Shown: positions 42,845 through 52,652 of the stretch, one piece after another
Numbering within the stretch: the first letter of the stretch is position 1
Layout: each line of letters begins with the position of its first letter
Assembly (NCBI GenBank): GCA_003339415.1
Contig: PDHQ01000005.1
Coordinates: 1-64,000, forward strand
Source: Ophiocordyceps camponoti-saundersi (nom. inval.)
Taxonomy: Eukaryota > Ascomycota > Sordariomycetes > Hypocreales > Ophiocordycipitaceae
Length of the DNA stretch: 64,000 nt
Reading direction: 5' to 3'
Position numbers and translations under genes: made by a program
The notes under the pieces: model-generated
What the model saw: only the letters and a program-made list of their open reading frames with translations
Databases searched by the model: none
Told to the model about the DNA's origin: nothing

Positions 42845-43403
42845 GGCGAGGAGAGGATTGCGAACAGAACATGCCCGAGGGAATCGGAGGGACAGAGCAA
42901 GGACAGACTGAAATTATCCGTCCATTTCTCAAGCGCGTGTGAGTAAAATGCTGATGGAGCCCGGGAAATTTCTAGGGCCGAATAACGGTCATGGATAAGA
43001 GTATCGCGTTAACGCAGATTAGTGTAAGAGGTGTGGCTATGCGGTAGTGAAAGACGGTCATGACGGTTTTTTTCCCCCTCCAAAGCATGACGTCGATGAC
43101 AAAGAAGAAAAGGAAGTGGGGTCGTGGGGAACGAAGGAGGGGCAGAATCGACTCTAGCAAAGAGAATAAGGGACCGCGGAGGGGCTTGAGACTGAGACTG
43201 AGAGAGGAGGGAAAAAAAAAAGATTGTGAGAAATCATCGTCTTCTCTCTTCTCTTTCTCGTGTGTCTGTTATCCGTAGTAACGACAGATTTCTGGTGGAA
43301 GACGATTGGTAACAACACCCTGCGATATCTCGACCCAAACCTCCTTCATCAATATCACCACCATCACCATCACCATCATCGATTTTTCCCTTCGCCCTCA
43401 ATC
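42845..43403. promoter_or_regulatory. divergent promoter region THR4 / phosphoribosyltransferase
   Basis: About 560 bp between two divergent metabolic genes. It contains a TGAGTAA heptamer near 42938 (one change from the TGAGTCA amino-acid-control site) and CACCATCACCATCAC repeats before the plus-strand gene (43350-43380). Control by general amino-acid starvation is possible for THR4 but not shown. Confidence 0.4.
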
Positions 43404-44145
43404 ATGGCCGAGAAAAAAATCTACGTGACGTACAACGACGTGAGCCTTTCACCACCTATACACCTCTCGCTTCAGCCTCTGACATACAGCCTCTCCTTCC
43501 AGGTCCACAAGCTGTGTCAAAAGTCAGCCGTCCGACTCTTGGCCGACTTTAAACCCCAGCTCATGATTGCCATCGGCGGCGGTGGTTACGTACCCGCCCG
43601 TATCCTGCGATCCTTTCTCAAGCAGCCCGACTCGCCCAACATCCCCATCCAGGCCATTGGCTTGTCGCTGTACGAAAGCCTTGGCGGCACCGAGGTCGAG
43701 GCCATCGGCACAAAGGTTACCCGCACCCAATGGCTCGATCTCACTGCCCTCGGCGAGATGGAGAACCTCGTCGGCAAGCGCGTCCTCATCGTCGACGAGG
43801 TTGACGATACACGGACCACGCTAGAGTATGCCGTCAAGGAGCTGGAAAAGGACGTCGAAGCCGCCCGTCAGCGCATGGGTGGCGACCAACCCAAGACCCA
43901 GTTCTGCATTTTTGTTCTCCATGTAAAAACAAAAAAACCCCCCTCCTGCGGCGATTTATCATGTCCGTCCTCTGACAGGTTGACAGAACAAGGACAAGCC
44001 TAAAAAGGGTACGCTGCCCGACGACATGGTCACCACACGCTACATGGCGGCCGAGACCGTTGAGGACGTCTGGATCAACTACCCTTGGGAGGCGATTGAC
44101 ATCGACGAGCACGACGGCCTTGCCCGTGCCTCCAAGTCCGCCTGA
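43404..44145 (+). CDS. xanthine/hypoxanthine-guanine phosphoribosyltransferase
   Basis: Purine-salvage enzyme joining a purine base to PRPP. Exons 43404-43439, 43503-43922 and 43987-44145 give 204 aa. The PRPP-binding loop reads RVLIVDEVDDTRTTLEYA; the N-terminal substrate region reads LMIAIGGGGYVPARILRSFL; the C-terminal exon has WINYPWEAIDIDEHDG. The start MAEKKIYVTYND fits fungal Xpt1/Hpt1-like proteins. Whether hypoxanthine, guanine or xanthine is preferred cannot be told. Intron 1 (63 nt) is stopless and in frame. The gene is convergent with the OXLD1-like gene (282 bp between stops). Confidence 0.92.
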
Positions 44146-44427
44146 TTGGCCGCCAAAACGATAGAGACTCTGCGTGAGATAGATTTGGGAACATGGTTTA
44201 TACCTAAGCGAGGAGCAAATGGACAGGGAGGGGGAGGGCCGGGGCCCCTGCGTTACTATGCATGCTGCGATGAACGTGGAGCGACGGTCTGTAGATATTC
44301 GTGACATGCTCTGCTCGGGCTGACTGTCATGATCTCGACAGGGAAGGAAAAAAAGTTGAGGATGAGAAGATCTATAAAAGGCAGCTGAGACGTCTAAATG
44401 CTATCATCATCAAAAATTGTGGTTACC

Positions 44428-45198
44428 TCAGACGGAGCCTCCTCCTCGACGGCTCTCTCGTAACCGCTTCTCATGCTTCATAAACTCTCGAATGCCGACC
44501 GGGACGTTGGCAAAGACCTCGTCGTCCCACAAGTCTTTCGCGATCTTGGCGCTTCCCACCCTGTTATCCCAGTTAGTCTCGGAGCCACCACCGTCATCGT
44601 CGACGCTGCCTCGGCCATCAGCCAGACGCGTCTGCGCCTCCTTGCTCTTCGCCGACCACTCCTCCATTTCCTCCCTGTAGCGTTCCCACACACAGTTGAC
44701 GCACCCACTCATGCAGCAGTTATCCGGCTCTTCGGGACGCGGCGGGATGACGACGCCGGCCACGTACGTCGATCGCGCTCGCTTGGAGGCGAGGCGGTCG
44801 GCCTCTTCGGCGGGACCGAGGAGCCGGGACCCGAAGACGACGCGGGCGCGCTCGGCCGGCGTGGGCGGCGGTGGTGGCGCTGAAGATGTCTCGGCCGGGG
44901 GGGATTTGCGCCCGGGCTTTTTCTTCCGCGGCGCCGGAGAAGGAGTTTTAGCGGGAGGGGATTCTTTCGGTTCGGGTTTCTTTTCCTTCTTTTCCGTCGT
45001 CGGCGGCGATGGGCGCTCAGGCGGTGCCGAGGGTGGCTTCCTCTCCTCTTGCTTGTAGCGCGTCGGATCGTGAAGGATGATCTCGTAGTAAGGGCCTAGC
45101 GGACATTTCTGGGGCCATGTTACGGCGGCGGCGGCGAAGCTTCGGCGCGGTGCGACGCATCGGAGGAGACGAAGCGATTGAGAGACCGTTCTTGACAT
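44428..45198 (-). CDS. oxidoreductase-like domain protein (OXLD1-like), mitochondrial
   Basis: Single exon, 256 aa. The N terminus (MSRTVSQSLRLLRCVAPRRS) is basic and hydroxyl-rich, as in mitochondrial presequences. A Pro/Lys-rich linker occupies about residues 50-110. The oxidoreductase-like motif is clear: PRPEEPDNCCMSGCVNCVWE with C161, C162, C166 and C169, the family's only strongly conserved part. The C terminus holds AKDLWDDEVFANVPVGIREF. Function is poorly known; the human relative is mitochondrial. The tight cysteine cluster suggests metal binding or redox activity, but that is inference. Confidence 0.85.
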   Translation of the reverse strand: MSRTVSQSLRLLRCVAPRRSFAAAAVTWPQKCPLGPYYEIILHDPTRYKQEERKPPSAPPERPSPPTTEKKEKKPEPKESPPAKTPSPAPRKKKPGRKSPPAETSSAPPPPPTPAERARVVFGSRLLGPAEEADRLASKRARSTYVAGVVIPPRPEEPDNCCMSGCVNCVWERYREEMEEWSAKSKEAQTRLADGRGSVDDDGGGSETNWDNRVGSAKIAKDLWDDEVFANVPVGIREFMKHEKRLRESRRGGGSV

Positions 45199-45695
45199 GA
45201 CGAAGGAGATGAGGGCGTTCGTTGCCGGGGCAGGTATTGATTTGCGACGACGCGTTATGTGCAGGGGATGATTAGCTAAGACGGTTAAACGGTCTAAACG
45301 ACCCCTTCTAGCCCTTCTATCCCGGGACGTCGGAGAGCTTCTTCATATATGCAGACATCTACGTCATTGCTCAACTACTGCAAGTCTACGAATGCGTGTT
45401 GAAGAAAGGAAAAAAAAGGGTCGATGAAGATATGCATAGCCTAATGCTAGATATGAAGCAAATTCTCCATACATGAAGAAGAAGAGCTCATCCCGTCACT
45501 TCTAGACAGTCACTCCTGGACCTTGCCGTGCAATGACGACGGACATACATATGTAAACCCCTAGCAGGGAAGCACACGACAAGATCTGAAGAAATCGTCT
45601 CTCGAATCCTAATTTCTCTCACGATTCCCCGTCTATTCTGTTGCTCGGCTTCTCGGTAGCACTATAGACTACTCCTCGGATCCCTCCTACTCGGG
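45199..45695. other. spacer with 27-bp duplication at its end
   Basis: About 500 bp, no gene seen. Its last 27 bases (45669-45695) are a near-perfect tandem copy of the final nine codons (45696-45722) of the next gene. Confidence 0.6.
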
Positions 45696-45722
45696 CTACT
45701 CCTCGGATCCCTCCTCCTCGGG
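45669..45722. repeat. 27-bp tandem duplication over a stop codon
   Basis: Two adjacent 27-bp units (45669-45695 and 45696-45722) differ at one base. The upper unit encodes PEEEGSEE plus stop of the minus-strand secreted protein; the lower one, just past the stop and in the same frame, would read PE-stop-EGSEE-stop. Confidence 0.9.
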
Positions 45723-46118
45723 CTCTTCCTCGGTCTGCAAAACGGACTTGGAGACGGCGCCATAAAGTTTGCTGTTCATGGCGTGATGCTTCACACATTC
45801 GTACAGGTCCTGGTTCTCGTCGTGATCCATGCAGTGATCAGCGATGACCTGTAGGCAGTCGCTCTTGTTCAAGTGACCACCTCCCGGTCTGGGGAAGGTG
45901 TTGGCTCGGCTGGAGCAGAAACAAATCCTGTTGATGTTAGAGCGGAACGTCTTTAGCGTCACGTTCTCTTCGGTGGTGGTGGTAGAGATTCTGTTGTTGT
46001 CCAGCATGTCAACAATGTCGCAGTAATCAGCTGTAGATAGTTCCCAGCTTTTTGATTTGGGGGCGGGTACGGCGAGGCCGAGGCTGGCCATGCAGGCGAT
46101 GACGGTGAAGGCTTTCAT
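45696..46118 (-). CDS. small secreted cysteine-containing protein
   Basis: Not recognised. A single exon codes for 140 aa. The start at 46118 gives signal peptide MKAFTVIACMASLGLAVPAP; upstream in-frame ATGs (to 46262) would bury it. The mature part has six cysteines (C33, C66, C68, C88, C96, C108), likely three disulfides, one NVT glycosylation site, and an acidic tail (EEEPEEEGSEE). Small size and even cysteine number suggest an extracellular, possibly effector-like protein. The final nine codons are tandemly duplicated just beyond the stop. Confidence 0.75.
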   Translation of the reverse strand: MKAFTVIACMASLGLAVPAPKSKSWELSTADYCDIVDMLDNNRISTTTTEENVTLKTFRSNINRICFCSSRANTFPRPGGGHLNKSDCLQVIADHCMDHDENQDLYECVKHHAMNSKLYGAVSKSVLQTEEEPEEEGSEE

Positions 46119-48286
46119 GGTGGCTAGTGAATAATGGGAGATGAGGGATAACTGTGAGGATGGGTGGAGGAGCATGGGGTTGATGGGCAGAGATGCTGAT
46201 GGTGAATATATATATAGTTGTGCCATCCGCCGAGAGCCAAATTCGTCTGCTCCTTGGAGCATGCTTTTCTCGGTGCAGATTCCAGACCTGGCCAGCTAGA
46301 TCCACACAGCGTGTACATACAAGGCCTTTGTCGGTGCAGATTCGGTAACATAGGGCGAGGCGGCATGGCTATCTTTGGGAGCAGAGCCCAAGGTTCGGGG
46401 TCCAAATGTTGAAATGTGGGTTGTGAGTAGCCGCATGAGAGGTATGTATATGTATGTATTTACATATATTGTGTGATATATATATGCAAGTTGTATATCG
46501 ACAGTGTTACACATCATGCGGCCTTTGGTTTCGTTATGCCAATGACACCACTGCATACAGAGTGCACAAAGACACGCTGGTAGCGAGGACGCGCATACTT
46601 ACTCGTCATCAAGACAATCGATCATCTACATACATACATTACCTGGAGCCGACTCTTTCGTTACATGTTTTTAGTATGCGTCCACTTACATACATACATA
46701 TGTCCACACACTCTTTCAGCTGGTCAAACCCCTGGTAGGTAGTTGCAAGTGATAAGGTGCACACCTACATGCTTGGAAATGTCACTCACTTTCCCAAAGC
46801 TGTTTGAGTTTCCCTCTTTATTATTAGAGCTGAGTATTAATAGCCCCTCTATCTTCGAAGGGGAACTCTTCATAGGTAGTTGGCACGGCCCAGTTTTCAG
46901 CTCGCAGCTCTCTGGTCTGATCAGCTAAGGTTATTCTATGTATGTAAGTGAAATCGAAGATCGTCGATATTCTGCAGCCAATGACTCTGTAAGTCTTCTC
47001 TCAAAGGCACACCTTCTTTTCACCTATGTGTTCTTAATGATCTCTTGTCTTGGAAGCCACAAGTAAAGAAAAATGTATTTGGGTGGTTTAAGAAGCGTTG
47101 CTCTCAGAAGTGAATATCCCATGGCACCGCATATAATCTATCTTGTCACAGCCGGAACTCCGTCCAATACCACCATCTCATATACTGTGAAAGCCTATCT
47201 CGGAGGGATTTTCTGGGGGGGGGCTTTTGAGGAGTGCACGCGTCTATGAATGGATCGAACACCAAGGATTGAAGGATTCGGTAAACTATGTATGTATGTA
47301 CGTATAGCGAAAGGGCCTAATGAACTTATGCCGAGCATTGTTCAGTAATTGAGTCGGGACTCAGGATTCAGGGAACGGATCGGATACTAGAGAGTGGACA
47401 GCGCGCACTTTAAGATATTGCTACATGGATTGAACTTTCATTTATGCACCGCCCTCGAATCCTCACAATCCTCGTTCCTTTGGAACAGTTGTGAATCCTT
47501 TATGCTACCTGCAGTAGTTGATATACTTACACACAAATATGATGAACAAGCGGTATAGCGTTCATATGTAGGTATGTATGGATAGTATGTAGAGGGATGA
47601 ACCGTCCTTGGCGGTCAAAGTTGGCAGTTTGTCATATTGTGAGATGATATACCTCAAGCTATATTACGGGTGTATGTAAACGTCTGTGTTCTCCTTGCTC
47701 CTAGTAAACGATGTTCTGGATCTTCGTATCCAACTGTGTAGTCTCGTTCTCGACATTCTTTACTAAAATGTGCTATTTGCCCCTAACCTATCAGACTCGA
47801 AATTCTTCGCGAACGTGCATATAGCGGTTCCTAAGCAGACACGATATGTCATAACAAGATGGCATAACTGCGAGGTCATACAATCTCACAGACGATTGTA
47901 TCTGCCCCGAAGATGGCTGGAATGACATGCCCTTCTGGGTTCGCGTCAACGCCGTCACTAGCAAGGCTCACGACGTGAAACCTCCAGCAGTTCGTAGCCG
48001 GCCTGAAACGGTAAGAGGCAGAGATGCAACAGGCATAGCGGCACGCGATCAATCCCTGTCTCTCTTTACTAATCCGAAACCCTCACTCTGTCAGCCCGGA
48101 AACAACGGGCTTTCTGATTCGAAAGAGAACAGCTCTATGTATGTATATCCGTATAGCTGACAACGTCATACCTCAGACGTCATCGTGTCAATAGCACTCT
48201 TTACCCCATCTCTCAGAAAGAACCGTTGATCAAAGGAAAAAGAAGACTCCAGGACGTTATACATACAACATATAATCTCTCCCATC
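46119..48286. other. 2.2 kb gene-free, AT-richer stretch
   Basis: No supportable gene. By eye more AT-rich than flanking coding DNA, with many TATGTATG/CATACATA motifs (46441-46475, 46630-46640, 46686-46700, 47287-47302, 47566-47580) and a G11 run at 47215-47224. No intact transposon ends or transposase seen. Confidence 0.5.
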
Positions 48287-49330
48287 ATGTCTAACACGGT
48301 CATCTGCAACGAATGTGATACGCCCGATCCTTGGATCACCGCCGCAAATGGCATGTTCTACTTCACCTTTACCCTCGCCAACCGAGTCGAGATCTGGGCC
48401 TCACCCAAGCTCGAAAACTTCGAAGGGAGTCAAAAGTCCGTCATCTGGCATCCGGAGCCGGGATCGCCCTGGTCGGCCGACATCTGGGCTCCGGAGCTGC
48501 ACCGAATCAGGGGCAAATGGTACGTCTACACCTGCGGCGCGCCTCCCGACGTCGGGAACCCAGGTCACAGGACGCTGGTGCTGGAGAGCGACAAGGAGGA
48601 TCCCATGGACATCACCGGCTGGAAGTTCTTGGGTCCGCTCAGGGGCATGCCCGACCAGTGGTCCATCGACGCCACCGTCTTCAGCATCAGCGGCGACGAT
48701 CTCTACATCTGCTGGAGCGGTTGGCCTCCCGGCGACGACAGCGACACGCAGCAGGACCTGTTCGTCGCCAAGATGGCCAGCCCGGTCGAGGTGCTGGGCG
48801 ACACCATGACCTGCATCTGTCACGCTTCCAAGGCGTGGGAGCGTCCGGACGAAGGATCGCGAGGCATCGCCGAGGGACCTACCTGGGTCGACTTCGCCGG
48901 CTTCCGGGGCATCGTCTACTCCGCCTACGGCAGCTGGACGAGCGAATACAAGTTGGGGCTGGTAGCACTCGAGGGCAACGATCCCCTGCGCGCAAAGTCG
49001 TGGTCGAAGCGATCGGCTCCTCTGCTCATGAGCGACAAGAGTCACGGGGGGCCGTTTGGTCCGGGACATGCGAGCTTCCTCCCCAGCCCTTACAACGACG
49101 GGCGCATCTTCTGCGTCTACCACGGCACCGCCAACTACGGCGAAGGCTGGGGTAACCGCAAGGCTCGAGTCTTGAGCCTGGGACCTGAGATGTTTGCCCA
49201 GGACGCGGATCCCGTTTGCTGTCATTGCGCGAGTCCTTTGAAGTTTAGCAACACGAAGGATAAGGTCGAGCAGGTGATGAACAAGGCGTCTTCTCACGGG
49301 TTGATTGGGAAGATGCGAAAGTACTTGTGA
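48287..49330 (+). CDS. glycoside hydrolase family 43 protein, no signal peptide
   Basis: Five-bladed beta-propeller enzyme of the arabinofuranosidase/xylosidase type. A single exon codes for 347 aa. The three GH43 acidic residues can be placed: general base D14 in TPDPWITAANGMFYFTFT, pKa-modulator D128 in QWSIDATVF, and general acid E196 in AEGPTWV. Propeller-type repeats follow (SADIWAPELHRIRGKWYVY). No signal peptide is visible at MSNTVICNECD, so the enzyme should be intracellular, acting on imported oligosaccharides, unless exported unconventionally. Substrate (arabinan, xylan or other) cannot be read. The last ~30 residues (KFSNTKDKVEQVMNKASSHG) are charged and lie outside the propeller. 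Confidence 0.9.
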   Translation: MSNTVICNECDTPDPWITAANGMFYFTFTLANRVEIWASPKLENFEGSQKSVIWHPEPGSPWSADIWAPELHRIRGKWYVYTCGAPPDVGNPGHRTLVLESDKEDPMDITGWKFLGPLRGMPDQWSIDATVFSISGDDLYICWSGWPPGDDSDTQQDLFVAKMASPVEVLGDTMTCICHASKAWERPDEGSRGIAEGPTWVDFAGFRGIVYSAYGSWTSEYKLGLVALEGNDPLRAKSWSKRSAPLLMSDKSHGGPFGPGHASFLPSPYNDGRIFCVYHGTANYGEGWGNRKARVLSLGPEMFAQDADPVCCHCASPLKFSNTKDKVEQVMNKASSHGLIGKMRKYL

Positions 49331-50149
49331 TGGATGAGATGGGCTCATGCGGATTGAGAATAAGGGGGGGGGGGGGGGTGTTACAGTATAGCATTGCCTA
49401 CTAGTAGTATCTAGGATAATGACATGGATAAGTCAGTTAGTTGTTCGTTAGTTATGAACGGATAGCTTCAGTGTGCATAAGTTAAACAAATAGTAAATAT
49501 TTATACCTTTGATCTGCATTGGATGTTTTCCCTGGTTTATCAGTCACTGAGTCGAGTGAATAAACGATTCCAACTCTCCGCTTTAAATGCAACTCAGGTT
49601 ATGAACGACTGCTGTTCAAGTAAGATTGCGAGTCAAGAGTTTCCACGTTACACATCTCCGAGTTTTAGAGAGACTCCGGTTCTCAAGTCTGGCTGGCCAT
49701 CGGCTGAATGACGACACACAGCGTCGTTTTCAGTACGAGTCGTCTGGGGATATGAGCCAACTCGTCCAAGGTCATTGTTGGTGACGTCTTGGAGTTGGTA
49801 TCAAGACTGTGAGATGACGTGAATAATTAGCTTGAGACAACAGCCCCCCTGACCGACGAGGGGGATGTTCTATCACATCTGCAGTCAATATAAGCATGAA
49901 GCCACCGATTGCCACGTAATTCTAGAAAGAAATAGGTCATATCTGACCGAGGCAAACCCTATTTCGTCCTTCGGCTAGAGAGCGATCCGTTCCCTTGCAC
50001 GAGTTTCACCTGCCAGGGAAAGGATCCTGAGAACGCCGAAGCGTCGACTAGTTCCCGTCTTCGAGGGGAGGCTGCCCCGAGTCCAATCACTAGCCTCCGA
50101 ATCGCCAAGGCCGTATGTTATCACAGCTGGAACATGTATAGTTTACGAA

Positions 50150-50194
<45 letters not shown>

Positions 50195-50199
50195 CCTCG

Positions 50200-50232
<33 letters not shown>

Positions 50233-51138
50233 ACCCTCCCCCCTNNNNNNNNNGCGGCCGGGGGTCGAATCCCTAGCCGCCGAAGCGCCAAGGCGGGATG
50301 TTACCACGGGTGGAAACTGGATAGTTTACGAACCCCCCCCCCCCCCCCCCCCCCCTGTTTTTGTGGTCGAGTCAGTTAACCCCTCCCCTACTCTCTTCCC
50401 CAATTCTCTCCGCGAGTCAATTTACGGGATGGGCCGCTGAATGATCTCTGTAACGGAATGTCAAAATTGTGGGAAGATCTGAGTTTATATCGACGGCAAC
50501 GACAATCCTGCACTTGAAGGCGTACAAAGATCAAAGCCATGACTGAGGAGCAAAAATATCTACAGAGGAACTACCAACTAGCTTATACTAAATCCACAAC
50601 TAGAAATCCATTGCAGTATACAGAAGCCGAGTTCCAAATAGCACGCCAAGTATGACGCATCCTCTACCCGGCTCCAGACAATTCCTCCACCACCGGCCCT
50701 CGGACTAGGTAGGCAGCTGCTAGCGAACGATTTCAGGTTCCAAGAGCCCGCGAAACTACCATGTGTCACAACTGTCTTATGGAGCCGGTTGTGTGACAAC
50801 TTTGGCAGACGATGTCACGTAAAGCAAAGAGGGCACGATCCGGAACGTAGCGTCGACGCTAGGTAAGTGATTGAGAAGAAGACAGGTTCGTCGTATATAC
50901 AGTCCGGACCCCCCTCTCTGTGTGTATACTCGAGAATTTACATCATAAAGCTCTGCTTTTGCCTAGGGACCCGACGAAAGACAGTCCGGGCTGCTCCGGG
51001 CCTTGACCCTGAAAGTCTGGCTCGGTAACCACCCTCTCTTTTTCGCTCACTATGTCATAAGACCGTCTACTTTTTTACTGTCCAACGACACTCCATCGAT
51101 CTAATCGATCAAGGGGCCCTCATGAATAGAACGGCTCC
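49331..51138. other. intergenic with assembly gap
   Basis: About 1.8 kb without a supportable gene: G12 run (49366-49378), two noisy copies of a ~75-bp sequence (about 50076-50152 and 50254-50333) around poly-C and nine N (50245-50253). Confidence 0.6.
50153..50355. other. poly-C tracts and N gap 50245-50253
   Basis: Poly-C on both sides of nine N, then about 80 ordinary bases resembling those left of the tract, then a further C run. Looks like a failed join of low-quality read ends. Confidence 0.85.
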
Positions 51139-52652
51139 ATGACATCATCACTAAGTTCCTATCTCTCCTTGCCCACGCTGGGTAGCTCAGCGGCAACACT
51201 CTCTTCGGCCCTGGGCAGGCCAGCAACGTCAAGCTTCAGGCCGATAACTTCGAGCTTCCGGCCGATAACCTCGAGTTTCCGACCGACGACCACGAGTTTA
51301 CCGGGTAACGGGGCGGCATTACCCAACGCAACAGCCGCGGCAGCCGTCGACCCGATAGATGGACCGTTCTTCGGAGGCGTTCCGAATGCCATCGATGATG
51401 GGCTCGTCACCTTCATATTCCTCCTCCTCTTCGCCTTGGGCGCTTTCCTTCACCTCGTCAGGTTTATACAGAACAACAAGCGTCGGCACAAGTTTCTCCT
51501 TTCCATCCCCATCGTCGTCTTTTGCATCTCGCGAACTGTCTACTGCATCTTTCGCTTCGCCTGGGCCTTTCTCAAGCCTCCTTATCCTCGGGGCGTCGTT
51601 GCCATGTCGGTTATCTTGGAGCGCGACTGGTTCGTTCTCAACCCCAACCTAGAGACTCGCTGGTAAGCCGTCTCAGCTGACGGTTTGTTCGTTCTCTTAG
51701 GTTCGCCGTCTTATTGATTCCCAACATCTTCATCGCTCGACGTATAGTCCGCGCCATGCACCCCGATCTCGGCTGGAACAAGCTCTTCACATTGGCAAGC
51801 AACGCCTTAGTCGTCAGCCTCGCTCCAATCGAGATCATCAGCTTCGTTGCCTTTTTCGTCGGCATCTTCGCCTTTGGCAGGGCCTCCGCTCCGGGTATCA
51901 AGCAGGCGCTTGAGCTTACCGGATCGTGGAACCTGATGATTGCTCTTTTGCCGCTGGTGCTTGTCTTCGCCTCTTGCGCAGTGCCAGGGCCGACGATCGA
52001 GAACTTTGGCACCGGACCCTTTAGACAAAAGACTGCCTTGCTCGTCTTTAGCTCCCTCACTCTGGCCGTCGGTCAGACCATGAGGCTGTCGGTGGTGAAC
52101 AATCCCGAGGCAGCGCTTCAGGGGTCCGCCGTCGCCGGCAAGCCCTTGTTTTACACTACTGCCTTCTTCTTCGAGTGCCTGACCGTCTTCTCCTACGTCA
52201 TATTCCGTTTCGATAACCTGTACTGGGTACCGGACGGTTCCCGTGGTCCCGGCGACTACTCACGGGACTCGGGAGATGCCAACGGCTCAAACAAGGAATG
52301 GACACGGGAACAGATCAAGGCCGAAGTCGCCAAACTGGGCATTCGATACCAGTTTATGGAGTCGAACGAGGAAAATTCGCTATCGCCCTTGTATGCTCTG
52401 CTCAACCCGTCTGAACTTGACGATGGGCCTTCAGGGGGGGAAGAAGAAGAGATAGAAGGGGAGGAAGTCAAGGCGGACTGGGAATCAGCAACACTGTCTA
52501 CTTCTTCGACTTGGAAGGGACGGCAGCCACCGCCGATTTATGCCGAAAGAACTGTCGAAAGATTGAGCACCAATAAGGCCGAGGTTACACAGTGGGCGCA
52601 TAGACGCACGTCTAGCTGGGACTCTGTGGACGAGGCAAAGATGTTCATCTAA
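51139..52652 (+). CDS. multi-pass membrane protein, DUF3112-like
   Basis: Fungal integral membrane protein of unknown role; the blocks WFVLNPNLETRWFAVLLIPN and RRIVRAMHPDLGW recall the DUF3112 family. Exons 51139-51662 and 51701-52652 are joined over an intron of only 38 nt (GTAAGC, GCTGAC branch, CTTAG), needed to keep the frame; 491 aa. About seven hydrophobic segments are visible from FIFLLLFALGAFLHLV to FYTTAFFFECLTVFSYVIF. The N terminus holds three near-repeats of TSSFRPI. The C-terminal tail is cytosolic-type, acidic then Ser-rich (EEEEIEGEEVKADWE). No pathway can be assigned; neighbours give no clue. Confidence 0.82.

Noticed and set aside
50254..50290. GGGTCGAATCCCT as a tRNA T-arm
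   Set aside because: No matching acceptor stem, anticodon arm or A box nearby; it is part of a noisy duplicate beside a gap.
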